From NCBI GenBank assembly GCA_947086625.1, contig CAMTZV010000003.1, positions 1 through 12,628 on the forward strand: a stretch of DNA of 12,628 nt, written 5' to 3'. Shown piece by piece: positions 6,507 through 12,628 of this stretch. Made by a program: the position numbers and the translations under genes. Each line of letters starts with the position of its first letter. Position 1 is the first letter of the stretch. The stretch comes from an uncultured bacterium (lineage in GTDB: Bacteria > Bacillota > Clostridia > Lachnospirales > Lachnospiraceae). Under the pieces are notes generated by a model. It saw nothing but the letters and a program-made list of their open reading frames with translations. It made no database searches and was not told where the DNA came from.

Positions 6507-7250
6507 TCAGCCCGTTACCAGCGGCAAAATATATGTCGTCCACGCATAGGAAACCGGCATGGCGATCACCATCGCCGGAATCATATCCGCGATCGGAAAT
6601 TCCTTCACCTTTATCATGCGAAAGCCCGTTGCAAGCAGCAGAACGCCGCCGCACGCTTTAAAATCGTTGATCATAGCCGGGCTGCAAAACGGATAGATGA
6701 TACCCGCCATATAAAACAGCAGCAGAAAAATAACGGCCTGCGGAATTGCGATAAAGCTCACCACCATGCCCAGTGCACAGGCAAAAATGAGTGCTGTCGG
6801 CAGATCCAGGATTGATTTTGCCAGCAAAATGCTGTGATCCCCTGTCATACCTGAGACGATGCTTCCGTAAATCCCTGTTCCGCTGGCGCAAAACAACACG
6901 ATCACCGTGACCAGCGTCATCTCATATGCTTCCCTGCTAAGCCCGGAGCCGGACATACGCTTTTCACCCAGGAAACGGCTGATCCCGCGCTGCATCAGCA
7001 TTGCCCCCGCAGTGATCCGCTCCCCCAGATGAATGACCAGTCCAAGCGATGTGCCGGCGATCACCGATAGAATCACCGCCGGCATATTTTCCATCAGTAC
7101 AATCGAGCCGATACCCATTGTCATCGCACACGCGCCAAAAACCGTATTCAAACCGTTCTTAAACGATTCGCTGAGCCGCGGCCCGACGAGCGTCCCGATG
7201 ATACCCCCTGAAATGACTGCCAGTACATTTAGAATCACTCCGATCGGCAT
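6507..7250 (-). CDS. DUF554 family integral membrane protein
   Basis: The 247-residue, very hydrophobic protein belongs to the DUF554 (YqgA/YdfK-like) family, recognised by the N-terminal pattern ILNVLAVISGGIIGTLVGPRL followed by a gapped series of Gly-rich membrane helices (GLNTVFGACAMTMGIG, ILSVIAGTSLGLVIHLGERI). About seven membrane segments are visible, with a cytoplasmic or external basic loop near 85-105 (QRGISRFLGEKRMSG). The family is widespread, and I know no firmly established substrate or reaction for it; it is usually labelled a possible transporter. The start is supported by GAGGAGGG 8 nt upstream. It lies 64 nt downstream of gltX on the same strand with no clear terminator between, so co-transcription is likely, although no functional link to charging of tRNA is evident. 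Confidence 0.85.
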   Translation of the reverse strand: MPIGVILNVLAVISGGIIGTLVGPRLSESFKNGLNTVFGACAMTMGIGSIVLMENMPAVILSVIAGTSLGLVIHLGERITAGAMLMQRGISRFLGEKRMSGSGLSREAYEMTLVTVIVLFCASGTGIYGSIVSGMTGDHSILLAKSILDLPTALIFACALGMVVSFIAIPQAVIFLLLFYMAGIIYPFCSPAMINDFKACGGVLLLATGFRMIKVKEFPIADMIPAMVIAMPVSYAWTTYILPLVTG

Positions 7251-7296
7251 CCTTCATTCCCTCCTCGTTCTTTGCATTTGTCAGCAACGGTTTCGC

Positions 7297-7322
7297 CCGT
7301 TTTACCGTCAACGGTTAAACGG
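7297..7322 (-). other. Hairpin overlapping the gltX stop codon
   Basis: Arms 7297-7308 and 7311-7322 match over 11 of 12 positions with a 2-nt centre, and the gltX stop codon (7315-7317) lies in the right arm. No T run follows on the minus strand, so it is not an ordinary terminator. It may be a transcript-stabilising or partial-termination structure between gltX and the DUF554 gene. A further copy of CAACGGTT lies just beyond it at 7285-7292. Confidence 0.4.
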
Positions 7323-8772
7323 CTGCCGTCAATTTCTCAATCGCCGCACGAATACGCGCAACGGTTTCCTCCCTGCCGAGCACCTCCATCAGCTCGGTCG
7401 CGCCGCCGGGTGTCGTCTGCTTACCGGAAACTGCCGTTCGGATGGGCCACATGACGTAGCCGTTTTTCACGCCCTTGTCCGCCACGTAGGCGGACAGCAG
7501 CGCATAGAGCGCGTCGTTGCTGTAATCGTCCTGCGCCTCCAGCCGCGGAAGAAGCTCTGTCAGAACCGCCAGCGACGTCTCTGCGTTTGTCTTCATCTTT
7601 TTATGCGTATACATTGAAATGTCATAATCCGGCACCGCGTCAAAAAAGTCGATATGCTCCCTGATATCCGTCAAAACCTCGATGCGCGTCTTTACCATCC
7701 GCGCGATTTTTTTCAGGTCAAAATCCTTCGTGACGACCTCGCGGATGACAGGCTGTGCCATCGCAAAAAAGCGCTCCTCTTCCATCGCCTTGAAATACTC
7801 GCCGTTCATCCACTTTAGCTTTACCATGTCGAACACGGCGGGCGACTTGCTGATATGCTTATAGTCAAACGCCTCCACAAGCTCGTCGAGCGTAAAGATC
7901 TCCCGGTTATCGCTCGGGCTCCAGCCAAGCAGCGCCACAAAGTTGACGACCGCCTCCGACAAAAAGCCCTGCTCGATCAGATCCTCATAGGAGCTGTGGC
8001 CGCTGCGCTTCGAGAGCTTCTGGTGCTCCTCGTTGACGATGAGCGGACAGTGGATATACTTCGGCTCCTCCCAGCCGAACGCCTTGTAGAGAATCGTATA
8101 CTTCGGCGCGGATGAGAGGTACTCACAGCCGCGGATAACGTGCGTGATCCCCATGAGATGGTCGTCCACAACATTCGCGAAATTGTACGTCGGATAGCCG
8201 TCGGACTTGATGAGGATCATGTCGTCCATCTCCTCGTTGGGTGCGGAAATATCGCCGTAGATCTCGTCGTGAAACGTCGTCGTCCCCTCGGTTGGCATGT
8301 TGGCGCGGATGACGTAGGGCTTTCCCGCCGCAAGGTTCGCCTCGATCTCCTCCTTCGACAGGTGCAGACAGTGCTTGTCATACATCATGATCTCCTTGCC
8401 GGCTACCTCCCGGCGCAGAGAATCGATGCGCTCCTTATCGCAGAAGCAGTAATAAGCGGCTCCCTTTTCGATCAGCTGCTTCGCGTAGTCCATGTACAGG
8501 CCGCTCTTACAGCGCTCGCTCTGCACGTAAGGGCCGACGCCGCCGTCCTTGTCCGGCCCCTCGTCATGCTTCAGGCCGGTCTTTTCCAGCGTGCGGTAAA
8601 TGATGTCAAGCGCTTCCTCAAAAAAGCGCTCCTGATCGGTGTCCTCTATCCTCAAAATAAACTCGCCGCCCGCGTGCTTCGCAATCAGATACGTGTAGAG
8701 CGCCGTGCGCAGATTGCCCACGTGCATCCTTCCGGTCGGGCTGGGGGCAAACCTTGTCCTTACTTTTTCCAT
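7315..8772 (-). CDS. gltX: Glutamate--tRNA ligase
   Basis: This class I aminoacyl-tRNA synthetase joins glutamate to its tRNA in the cytoplasm. The 485-residue length is normal. The ATP-binding HIGH motif appears as HVGN (17-20) in RFAPSPTGRMHVGNLRTAL, and the KMSKS loop as KLSKR (252-256). Family hallmarks RIEDTDQERF (41-50), PTYNFANVVDDHLMGITHVIRG (194-215) and YLSSAPKYTILYKAFGW (218-234) are present. A zinc site like that of E. coli GluRS is visible as Cys109-x-Cys111 and Cys135-x-His137. The anticodon-binding helical domain fills the C-terminal third. AAAGGAG 7 nt upstream supports the start. No T-box leader can be seen in the short upstream region. If the genome lacks GlnRS, the enzyme would also charge tRNA-Gln for later amidation; that cannot be judged here. 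Confidence 0.97.
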   Translation of the reverse strand: MEKVRTRFAPSPTGRMHVGNLRTALYTYLIAKHAGGEFILRIEDTDQERFFEEALDIIYRTLEKTGLKHDEGPDKDGGVGPYVQSERCKSGLYMDYAKQLIEKGAAYYCFCDKERIDSLRREVAGKEIMMYDKHCLHLSKEEIEANLAAGKPYVIRANMPTEGTTTFHDEIYGDISAPNEEMDDMILIKSDGYPTYNFANVVDDHLMGITHVIRGCEYLSSAPKYTILYKAFGWEEPKYIHCPLIVNEEHQKLSKRSGHSSYEDLIEQGFLSEAVVNFVALLGWSPSDNREIFTLDELVEAFDYKHISKSPAVFDMVKLKWMNGEYFKAMEEERFFAMAQPVIREVVTKDFDLKKIARMVKTRIEVLTDIREHIDFFDAVPDYDISMYTHKKMKTNAETSLAVLTELLPRLEAQDDYSNDALYALLSAYVADKGVKNGYVMWPIRTAVSGKQTTPGGATELMEVLGREETVARIRAAIEKLTAAV

Positions 8773-8822
8773 TGTCTCTCTCCTTTTTGCTCGTCGTCAT
8801 TTCTATATTGAAAGGCATATCA

Positions 8823-8851
8823 ATTATACAACCCCGCGCGCGTTTGCACAA
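8823..8851 (-). promoter_or_regulatory. Promoter of gltX
   Basis: A perfect minus-strand -10 TATAAT (8828-8823) lies 17 bp after TTGTGC (8851-8846), a weak -35 with three matches. Transcription from about 8816 gives a 44-nt leader, too short for a T-box. A better -35 match, TTGACT (8856-8851), is 22 bp away and so badly spaced. Confidence 0.55.
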
Positions 8852-8895
8852 GTCAAAAACATCGACCGGGCAGGGAAGACTGCGGGCCTGCGCAT

Positions 8896-8937
8896 AAAAA
8901 AAGCGCCGCATCGTACATATCTGTAGCAACACGGCGC
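8896..8937 (-). terminator. Strong rho-independent terminator of the small hypothetical gene
   Basis: On the minus strand a stem with GCGCCG (8937-8932) at its base pairs with CGGCGC (8908-8903). It continues inward through TGTTG/CGATG (with wobbles), a one-base bulge and TAC/GTA, closing on a 6-nt loop, and seven T residues follow (8902-8896). This is the most convincing terminator in the window and shows that the small gene upstream is transcribed as its own unit, separate from gltX. Confidence 0.85.
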
Positions 8938-8939
8938 CT

Positions 8940-8966
8940 TTACGGAATCTCGATTGTCTGGTTCAT
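8940..8966 (-). other. Eight-codon ORF (MNQTIEIP) behind a strong Shine-Dalgarno
   Basis: AAGGAGG (8985-8979) overlaps the stop codon of the preceding small gene and is followed, after 12 nt, by ATG and eight codons ending TAA directly against the terminator stem. The spacing is longer than usual. It may be chance, a leader-type peptide, or what is left of a deleted downstream gene. I do not claim that it is translated. Confidence 0.2.
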
Positions 8967-8983
8967 GTTTCGTTTGTACCTCC

Positions 8984-9298
8984 TTAGCAATATGCCTGAA
9001 AGCTTTGGTTTTCTTCCATTGGCATTTTCGGCACTTCGTTTAACTTCATCTGAAATACCATGTGGAAGGACTGTTCCTTCTTTTCCTCCTGCCGGTTCTG
9101 CTGCCCCTTCGGCGGAAAATACTGAATCCTTGTGACTGCCCCTACGGGAATGATTGATTGATAACTTTTCTCGTACCTTGCGATGGCCACCTTCTTTCTT
9201 TTCATAGTTCGATGCATCGGTAGAACTTTATATGTGAAAGAGACGTCCCGGCCGCTCACCGGCATCGCAGCTACAAGACTTCTTTGTCTCTGTTGCAC
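8984..9298 (-). CDS. Small hypothetical protein (73 to 104 residues, start uncertain)
   Basis: I do not recognise this protein. The open frame from GTG 9298 gives 104 residues; ATG starts at 9265, 9217 and 9205 give 93, 77 and 73 residues, and none has a good Shine-Dalgarno, so the start is undecided. The C-terminal 73 residues look most protein-like: a basic N-terminus (MKRKKVAIARYEKSYQ), an apparent beta-rich stretch (SIIPVGAVTRIQYFPP), a hydrophilic Q/E/K-rich linker (GQQNRQEEKKEQ), then SFHMVFQMKLNEV. There is no signal peptide or membrane segment and a single cysteine at the very end. Codon use is less GC-rich than in neighbours. The frame is followed within 50 nt by a strong terminator, the main evidence that a real transcript ends here; the product could also be untranslated RNA. 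Confidence 0.5.
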   Translation of the reverse strand: MQQRQRSLVAAMPVSGRDVSFTYKVLPMHRTMKRKKVAIARYEKSYQSIIPVGAVTRIQYFPPKGQQNRQEEKKEQSFHMVFQMKLNEVPKMPMEENQSFQAYC

Positions 9299-9349
9299 TA
9301 TTTATCGGATATTTTGCATAAAACTTTATAGTTTTCTGAAAATTGATGC

Positions 9350-9395
9350 AAAAAATTTCGGGCAGCAAACCGGATGCGTAAAGCACGTCTGCCCG
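9350..9395 (-). terminator. Probable terminator of the flavodiiron protein gene
   Basis: Arms CGGGCAG (9359-9365) and CTGCCCG (9389-9395) pair perfectly over 7 bp, with a possible inner helix (GTGC with GCAT). On the minus strand AAA and then six T residues follow (9355-9350). It lies 22 nt after the stop codon of the flavodiiron gene. The three-base gap before the T run makes it less certain than the other terminators. Confidence 0.55.
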
Positions 9396-9416
9396 GCCCG
9401 CTGCCCATACTTCTTC

Positions 9417-10520
9417 CTATTTAAGTAACGCCTCCACCAGCGCGTCCATCTGCGCCTCGGAATCCGCGTTTAACGTCGAGCGGATTGTAACCGTCGGCTC
9501 CAAAAGCGTAATCTCCTTCATACCCTCAAACATGGCGCGCATCTGCTTTCCCGATGCAGGCGCCCAGGTGCCGTTTTCCACAAAGCCGACCGTGCGCTTC
9601 TGGTAAGCCTTTGCCTTCAGATGATGGATGAAGTCCTCCATCACCGGAAACAGCCCCGCGTCATACGTCGGGCAGCAAACGACGAGACGGTCGTAGCGGA
9701 ACGCGTCCTCCACCGCCTCGGCCATATCGTCCCGTGTCAGATCGGTGAACGCCACCTTCAGGTCGGTCTTTGCCTGCAATTTCTCCACAAGCTTTTCGGC
9801 CGCAGCCTTCGTGTTGCCGTGGATGGACGCCGACGCCACGAAAATGCCCTGATCCTCCGGCTCGTAGCTGCTCCATGTCTGGTATTTGCCGATATAGTAG
9901 TCTAAATTCTCCTTCAGGATTGGGCCGTGGAGCGGGCAGATCGTCTGAATGTCGAGCTTTGCCGCTTTCTTTAACAGTGCCTGTACGGAAGCGCCGTATT
10001 TTCCGACAATATTAAAGTAGTAGCGCCGTGCCTCGCACGCCCAGTCCTCCTCGGTATCGAGGGCGCCGAACTTGCCGAAGCCGTCCGCGGAGAAGAGCAC
10101 CTTCTCGCTCGACTCATAAGTAACCATAACCTCGGGCCAGTGCACCATCGGGGCCATCACAAACGTCAGCGTATGGCTGCCGAGCGAGAGCGTCTCCCCC
10201 TCCGCGACCGTCACGCTGCGTCCCGCGAAGTCCGTGCCGAAAAACTGCTTCATCATCGGGAATGTCTTTGCGTTTGCCACGATCTGCATGTCCGGGTATT
10301 TCTCCGCTGCCTTTGCGATGTTTGCCGCGTGATCCGGCTCCATATGGGAGACGCCTGCGCGCGCGTCAACCGTGTCCATCACCGCGATCTTCTCGTCGAG
10401 GATCACGTAGGAATTATAGGAAACTCCGTTTGGAATGATATACTGGCTCTCGAACAGGTCGAGCGTCTTGTCGTCCACACCGATGTAAATGATATTTTCT
10501 GAAATAGTTGTGTCTTTCAT
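9417..10520 (-). CDS. Flavodiiron protein (FprA-type O2/NO reductase), internally shortened
   Basis: Cytoplasmic flavodiiron proteins reduce O2 to water, or NO to N2O, and protect anaerobes from oxygen or nitrosative stress. The 367 residues start at ATG 10520, with AGGAGG 9 nt upstream. The N-terminal metallo-beta-lactamase-like domain (1-215) keeps every expected diiron ligand: HMEPDH (His59, Glu61, Asp63, His64), His127 (MVHWPE), Asp146 (FSADGFG) and His198 (CPLHGP). A flavodoxin domain follows (about 224-367), with FMN phosphate loop SIHGNT (232-237) and YDAGLFP (286-292). The stretch between DTV (49-51) and HMEPDH is only 7 residues, against about 27 in family members I can recall, and total length is short of the usual 390-400. 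About 20 residues, a helix and part of a strand, thus seem to be lost in frame near 10350-10361. No rubredoxin domain is present. Activity of this version is uncertain. Confidence 0.9.
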   Translation of the reverse strand: MKDTTISENIIYIGVDDKTLDLFESQYIIPNGVSYNSYVILDEKIAVMDTVDARAGVSHMEPDHAANIAKAAEKYPDMQIVANAKTFPMMKQFFGTDFAGRSVTVAEGETLSLGSHTLTFVMAPMVHWPEVMVTYESSEKVLFSADGFGKFGALDTEEDWACEARRYYFNIVGKYGASVQALLKKAAKLDIQTICPLHGPILKENLDYYIGKYQTWSSYEPEDQGIFVASASIHGNTKAAAEKLVEKLQAKTDLKVAFTDLTRDDMAEAVEDAFRYDRLVVCCPTYDAGLFPVMEDFIHHLKAKAYQKRTVGFVENGTWAPASGKQMRAMFEGMKEITLLEPTVTIRSTLNADSEAQMDALVEALLK

Positions 10521-10614
10521 TACACATATCCTCCTGTGATTTTCTGTCTGTGTATGCGCTACCTCCCATCTCAGCGGCACTCCGCCGATGACAGGCGAGA
10601 CATACGCCGTCCAT

Positions 10615-10643
10615 ATATTACCACGATTAAAGTTCCTTGTAAA
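10615..10643 (-). promoter_or_regulatory. Promoter of the flavodiiron protein gene
   Basis: On the minus strand -35 TTTACA (10643-10638, five of six) and -10 TAATAT (10620-10615, four of six) are 17 bp apart. Transcription would start near 10608, giving a leader of about 88 nt. I see no clear operator palindrome in the leader that would point to an oxygen- or NO-responsive regulator. Confidence 0.5.
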
Positions 10644-10709
10644 TACGGTTTGTGGTGGCTTTTCCCGAATTTGACAGCCGTTTAGCCGTCGGACTTGCGC
10701 AGCGCCGGC

Positions 10710-11408
10710 CTATTTCCAGCGCAGCCCCCGCAAATAGCTTTTTTGCTCCGGCGTAATACGACTGCTCTCCACGGCCTTCTGGATCGCCTTGTTGTGACGC
10801 CACTGGGCGAGCCGTCGTTCCTCGATGTAGGGGATGACTGCCTCCCACTGTTTGGCGAGCGCCGTCGCAAAATACCACGCCACCATCATATTCACGTAAT
10901 ATTCATCCGATTCCACCGCCGCCACAAGCGCCGGGTACTCCGGCGAAAATGCATCGTCCAGATAAAACCGCATGAGCATCCCGATCGCAAAGCGCACCGT
11001 GTACGTCTCCCCCGTATCCATCCAGAGCCGCAGCTGCGTGAGAAGCCCGGGCAAGTGCTTCCCAAACACCTTTGGCGAGGGCATGTCGCACGTCGCCCAG
11101 TTGTCCACAAAGGGCAGAAAGCGGTTCCACTGCGCGATGCAGGCGTCAAAGTCCTTCACCTGCTCCAGCAAAAATCCGTGCAGGTTGTTTTCCTCATAAT
11201 AATAGTGGGGAAGCTCCTCCAGAAAGACAGACGCTTCTTCTGTCTTCGCAAGCTGCTTTGCATATTTCCGAAGCTGCGGTGTGCGCACACCGATGATCCT
11301 CTCTGGGGCAATGTTCGGGATCAGCTTGCTGTGAAATTCCCGGTAATCCGCGTCCTGCATGGCAAACAGCTCCTCCCGGATGCGCCGGATTGTATCTTTT
11401 TCCTCCAT
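10710..11408 (-). CDS. DNA alkylation repair protein, AlkD-like HEAT-repeat glycosylase
   Basis: AlkD-type enzymes remove N3- and N7-alkylated purines from DNA without flipping the base. The 232-residue, all-helical protein is close to the 237 residues of Bacillus cereus AlkD. Motifs typical of the family are GVRTPQLRKYAK (40-51), DNWATCD (102-108), TVRFAIGMLMRFYLDD (137-152), NMMVAWYFATALAKQ (173-187) and WRHNKAIQKAVESSRI (203-218). Trp104, Asp108, Arg139 and Trp178 fall at positions that match AlkD's Trp109, Asp113, Arg148 and Trp187 in order and nearly in spacing, so the active site looks intact. AGGAGG overlaps the stop codon of the upstream relQ-like gene, which lies 9 nt away, so translation is probably coupled. 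The assignment by pattern is firm; lesion specificity is inferred. Confidence 0.9.
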   Translation of the reverse strand: MEEKDTIRRIREELFAMQDADYREFHSKLIPNIAPERIIGVRTPQLRKYAKQLAKTEEASVFLEELPHYYYEENNLHGFLLEQVKDFDACIAQWNRFLPFVDNWATCDMPSPKVFGKHLPGLLTQLRLWMDTGETYTVRFAIGMLMRFYLDDAFSPEYPALVAAVESDEYYVNMMVAWYFATALAKQWEAVIPYIEERRLAQWRHNKAIQKAVESSRITPEQKSYLRGLRWK

Positions 11409-11417
11409 AAACCCCTC

Positions 11418-12221
11418 CTAGTCTGTCGTCATATCGATGCGCCGCAGCTTTTCAAAAAGCAGATCCTCCGCCGCCGGCTCGTCCTGTGCCTGTTCGATCT
11501 GCTGACGGATCTCAAGCATCTGCGCGTCCACCTCTGCAATCTGCGTCGCGCAGCGCGTCAGCTTCGCGACGATGTCCTGCTGGTTCGGCAGCTCCTTTTT
11601 GTATTTGATCTGGTGCTCAAGGCTCGCCCAGAAGTCCATCGCGATGGTCCGAATCTGAACTTCAACCTTCATCTCACGCGTCTGGTCGGAGAAAAAGACC
11701 GGCACGCTCACAATCATATGATAGCTTCGGTAGCCGTTTGGCTTTGGATTTTTTATGTAATCCTTCAAATTGATGACCGTGATATCGTCCTGCTTCGCCA
11801 GTGCCTCCGCAAGCCGGTAGATATCGTCTATGTAATGACAGATCACCCGGATGCCCGCCACGTCATGCAGGTATTTGTTGACGTTTTCCGGCGAAAAGGA
11901 GACGTTCAGCCGATCAAGCTTTTCGATGATGCTCGCGCTGCTCTTTAAGCGCGACGTAATCGACGCGATGGGATTGCGCTGGTAGCGCACGTTAAACTCA
12001 GAATTGAGCACGTCGAATTTTGTCCGCACCTCCTTAATCGCGCAGCTGTACATCATGCGAAGCTCCCGGTAGTCCACCACGGTTCCGGCCAGCTTCATCG
12101 CCTGATCGAAGATGCTTTTATCCACAACAGGCACCATGAGCAGCGGATTGTCCCCCACGCCTGCATGTTCCTCGTTAATCGGCAAAAAATCGTTTCTCAT
12201 TGGCAATTCCATCCTTTTCAT
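11418..12221 (-). CDS. relQ: Small alarmone synthetase, RelQ-type GTP pyrophosphokinase
   Basis: This protein transfers pyrophosphate from ATP to GTP or GDP to make (p)ppGpp. It is 267 residues from ATG 12221. The synthetase (RelA/SpoT) domain covers about 65-210: SRLKSSASIIEKL (90-102), DVAGIRVIC (120-128), KPNGYRSYHMIV (160-171), and EVQIRTIAMDFWASLEHQIKYK (187-208). There is no N-terminal HD hydrolase and no TGS or ACT domain, so it is a stand-alone synthetase. A C-terminal helical tail (about 213-263) suits the oligomer-forming segment of the RelQ group. The start is not settled: ATG 12221 has only GGGA upstream, while ATG 12200 (MRNDFLPINEE, 260 residues) has AAAGGA about 11 nt before it. 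It is the first gene of an operon with alkD, linking nucleotide stress signalling to DNA repair. RelP is the alternative subtype. Confidence 0.9.
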   Translation of the reverse strand: MKRMELPMRNDFLPINEEHAGVGDNPLLMVPVVDKSIFDQAMKLAGTVVDYRELRMMYSCAIKEVRTKFDVLNSEFNVRYQRNPIASITSRLKSSASIIEKLDRLNVSFSPENVNKYLHDVAGIRVICHYIDDIYRLAEALAKQDDITVINLKDYIKNPKPNGYRSYHMIVSVPVFFSDQTREMKVEVQIRTIAMDFWASLEHQIKYKKELPNQQDIVAKLTRCATQIAEVDAQMLEIRQQIEQAQDEPAAEDLLFEKLRRIDMTTD

Positions 12222-12261
12222 TTTTCCCGTTTTGGGCTATACTATATGGTAGAAAAACGTA

Positions 12262-12294
12262 CAGATCCCCCGCCGTGCCTCCGGCAGGTATCTG
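12262..12294 (-). other. Possible hairpin in the leader of the relQ-type gene
   Basis: CAGAT (12262-12266) pairs with ATCTG (12290-12294), and TGCC with GGCA inside (around 12276-12286), with mismatches between. In the minus-strand transcript it would lie at the very 5' end of the leader. It may affect message stability; nothing ties it to a known riboswitch class. Confidence 0.25.
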
Positions 12295-12297
12295 AAA

Positions 12298-12306
12298 ATT
12301 ATAACA
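12298..12306 (-). promoter_or_regulatory. Extended -10 promoter of the relQ-alkD operon
   Basis: On the minus strand TGTTATAAT (12306-12298) is a perfect extended -10 (TG, one base, TATAAT). There is no good -35 at 16-18 bp, which extended -10 promoters can do without. Transcription would start near 12291, giving a leader of about 70 nt. Confidence 0.55.
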
Positions 12307-12357
12307 TGAAATTGTGTCAATAGAATGAACATTCACCATTTGGAAAGGAGTTTTTGT

Positions 12358-12628
12358 ATGGACATGTATAAGATCATCAGAATCGTCATCGGCGCGGCGC
12401 TGGCCGTCGCGGGCGTTTACTGCATCCTCTCTCCCTCCACCACAATCGCGGTGATGGCATGGATCGTCGGCCTTTTTATGGTCGTCCACGCCCTCAGCAA
12501 AATCGGCGTCTGGAAGGAGCGCAAGGCGCTCGGCTTCGCGGAAAACTACGAGCTGATCGGCGCAGTGATCTCTCTGCTGTTCGGCGCGGCGCTCATCATC
12601 AGCAATTTTTTTCAGGCGCTCGTCGGCA
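12358..12628 (+). CDS. DUF308/HdeD-like integral membrane protein (partial, C-terminus beyond right edge)
   Basis: The 90 visible residues start at ATG 12358, with AAAGGAG (12344-12350) 7 nt upstream. The sequence shows a membrane helix (KIIRIVIGAALAVAGVYCIL, about 5-24), a second (TIAVMAWIVGLFMVVHALSK, about 29-48), a short basic loop (KIGVWKERKALGF) and the start of a third (ELIGAVISLLFGAALIISN). This spacing of paired helices with a Gly-rich pattern is typical of the DUF308 family, related to the E. coli acid-resistance membrane protein HdeD. The function in Gram-positive bacteria is not established. It is divergent from the relQ-alkD operon. I could not identify a convincing promoter of its own in the 136 bp between the two genes. 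Confidence 0.7.
   Translation, partial: MDMYKIIRIVIGAALAVAGVYCILSPSTTIAVMAWIVGLFMVVHALSKIGVWKERKALGFAENYELIGAVISLLFGAALIISNFFQALVG

Noticed and set aside
8140..8811. 223-codon plus-strand frame opposite the start of gltX
   Set aside because: It is antisense to conserved synthetase motifs and reads through the gltX ribosome binding site; composition is that of a shadow frame.
8773..8895. T-box leader for gltX
   Set aside because: The predicted leader is only about 44 nt and shows no T-box motif or specifier stem; the terminator upstream belongs to the preceding gene.
10695..11948. 417-codon open frame on the plus strand, opposite alkD and relQ
   Set aside because: It crosses the boundary between two well-supported genes on the other strand, has a shadow composition (R, H, L, V rich) and no ribosome binding site.
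12298..12320. TTGACA and TATAAT upstream of the relQ-type gene taken as a standard promoter
   Set aside because: The spacing is only 11 bp. The TGTTATAAT extended -10 explains the site better.
12323..12334. GAATGAACATTC as an SOS (LexA) box near the DUF308 gene
   Set aside because: It does not fit the Gram-positive GAAC-N4-GTTC consensus and lies before a gene with no known SOS role.

Overview
The window looks like chromosomal DNA of an anaerobic Gram-positive bacterium of the Clostridia, most likely a Lachnospiraceae-type gut commensal. This is inferred from strong AGGAGG-type ribosome binding sites, a flavodiiron (FprA-type) oxygen/NO reductase, an RbsB/RbsA-style sugar importer under LacI-type operators, a large secreted CAP plus Ig-like repeat protein, a stand-alone RelQ-type alarmone synthetase, and moderately GC-rich codon use. 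No phage, plasmid, tRNA, rRNA or CRISPR content is visible.

Layout, left to right. (1) Positions 1-2201, minus strand: a sugar ABC transporter operon. The lipoprotein substrate-binding gene (985-2049) comes first, followed by the ATPase gene (start at 922, running off the left edge); a permease is expected beyond the edge. Its promoter (TTGACA, 17 bp, TAAGAT) is followed by three GGGAACGTTCCC-type operators in the leader. (2) 2262-4606, minus: a secreted multidomain surface protein (degenerate CAP/SCP domain, Big2-like domain, five Ig-like repeats, FN3) with its own promoter and terminator. (3) 4541-4844: an intergenic region holding a 134-bp MITE-like element with 12-bp terminal inverted repeats, nested hairpins and 7-bp flanking direct repeats. 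(4) 4845-6461, plus: a 7TM-type membrane diguanylate cyclase. (5) 6464-8851, minus: gltX followed by a DUF554 membrane protein, ending at a hairpin with a T run. (6) 8896-9298, minus: a small unrecognised gene with a strong terminator. (7) 9350-10643, minus: a flavodiiron protein that keeps all its metal ligands but appears to lack about 20 internal residues. (8) 10710-12303, minus: a relQ-alkD operon. (9) 12358 to the right edge, plus: the start of a DUF308/HdeD-type membrane protein.

Most genes are ordinary housekeeping or stress functions: alarmone synthesis, alkylation repair, O2/NO detoxification, c-di-GMP signalling and sugar import. The points most worth a second look are the nested inverted-repeat element, the operator array in the transporter leader, the internally shortened flavodiiron protein, the His-less CAP domain, and the small gene whose stop codon overlaps the ribosome binding site of an 8-codon ORF sitting against a terminator. 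I found no convincing new multi-gene system.
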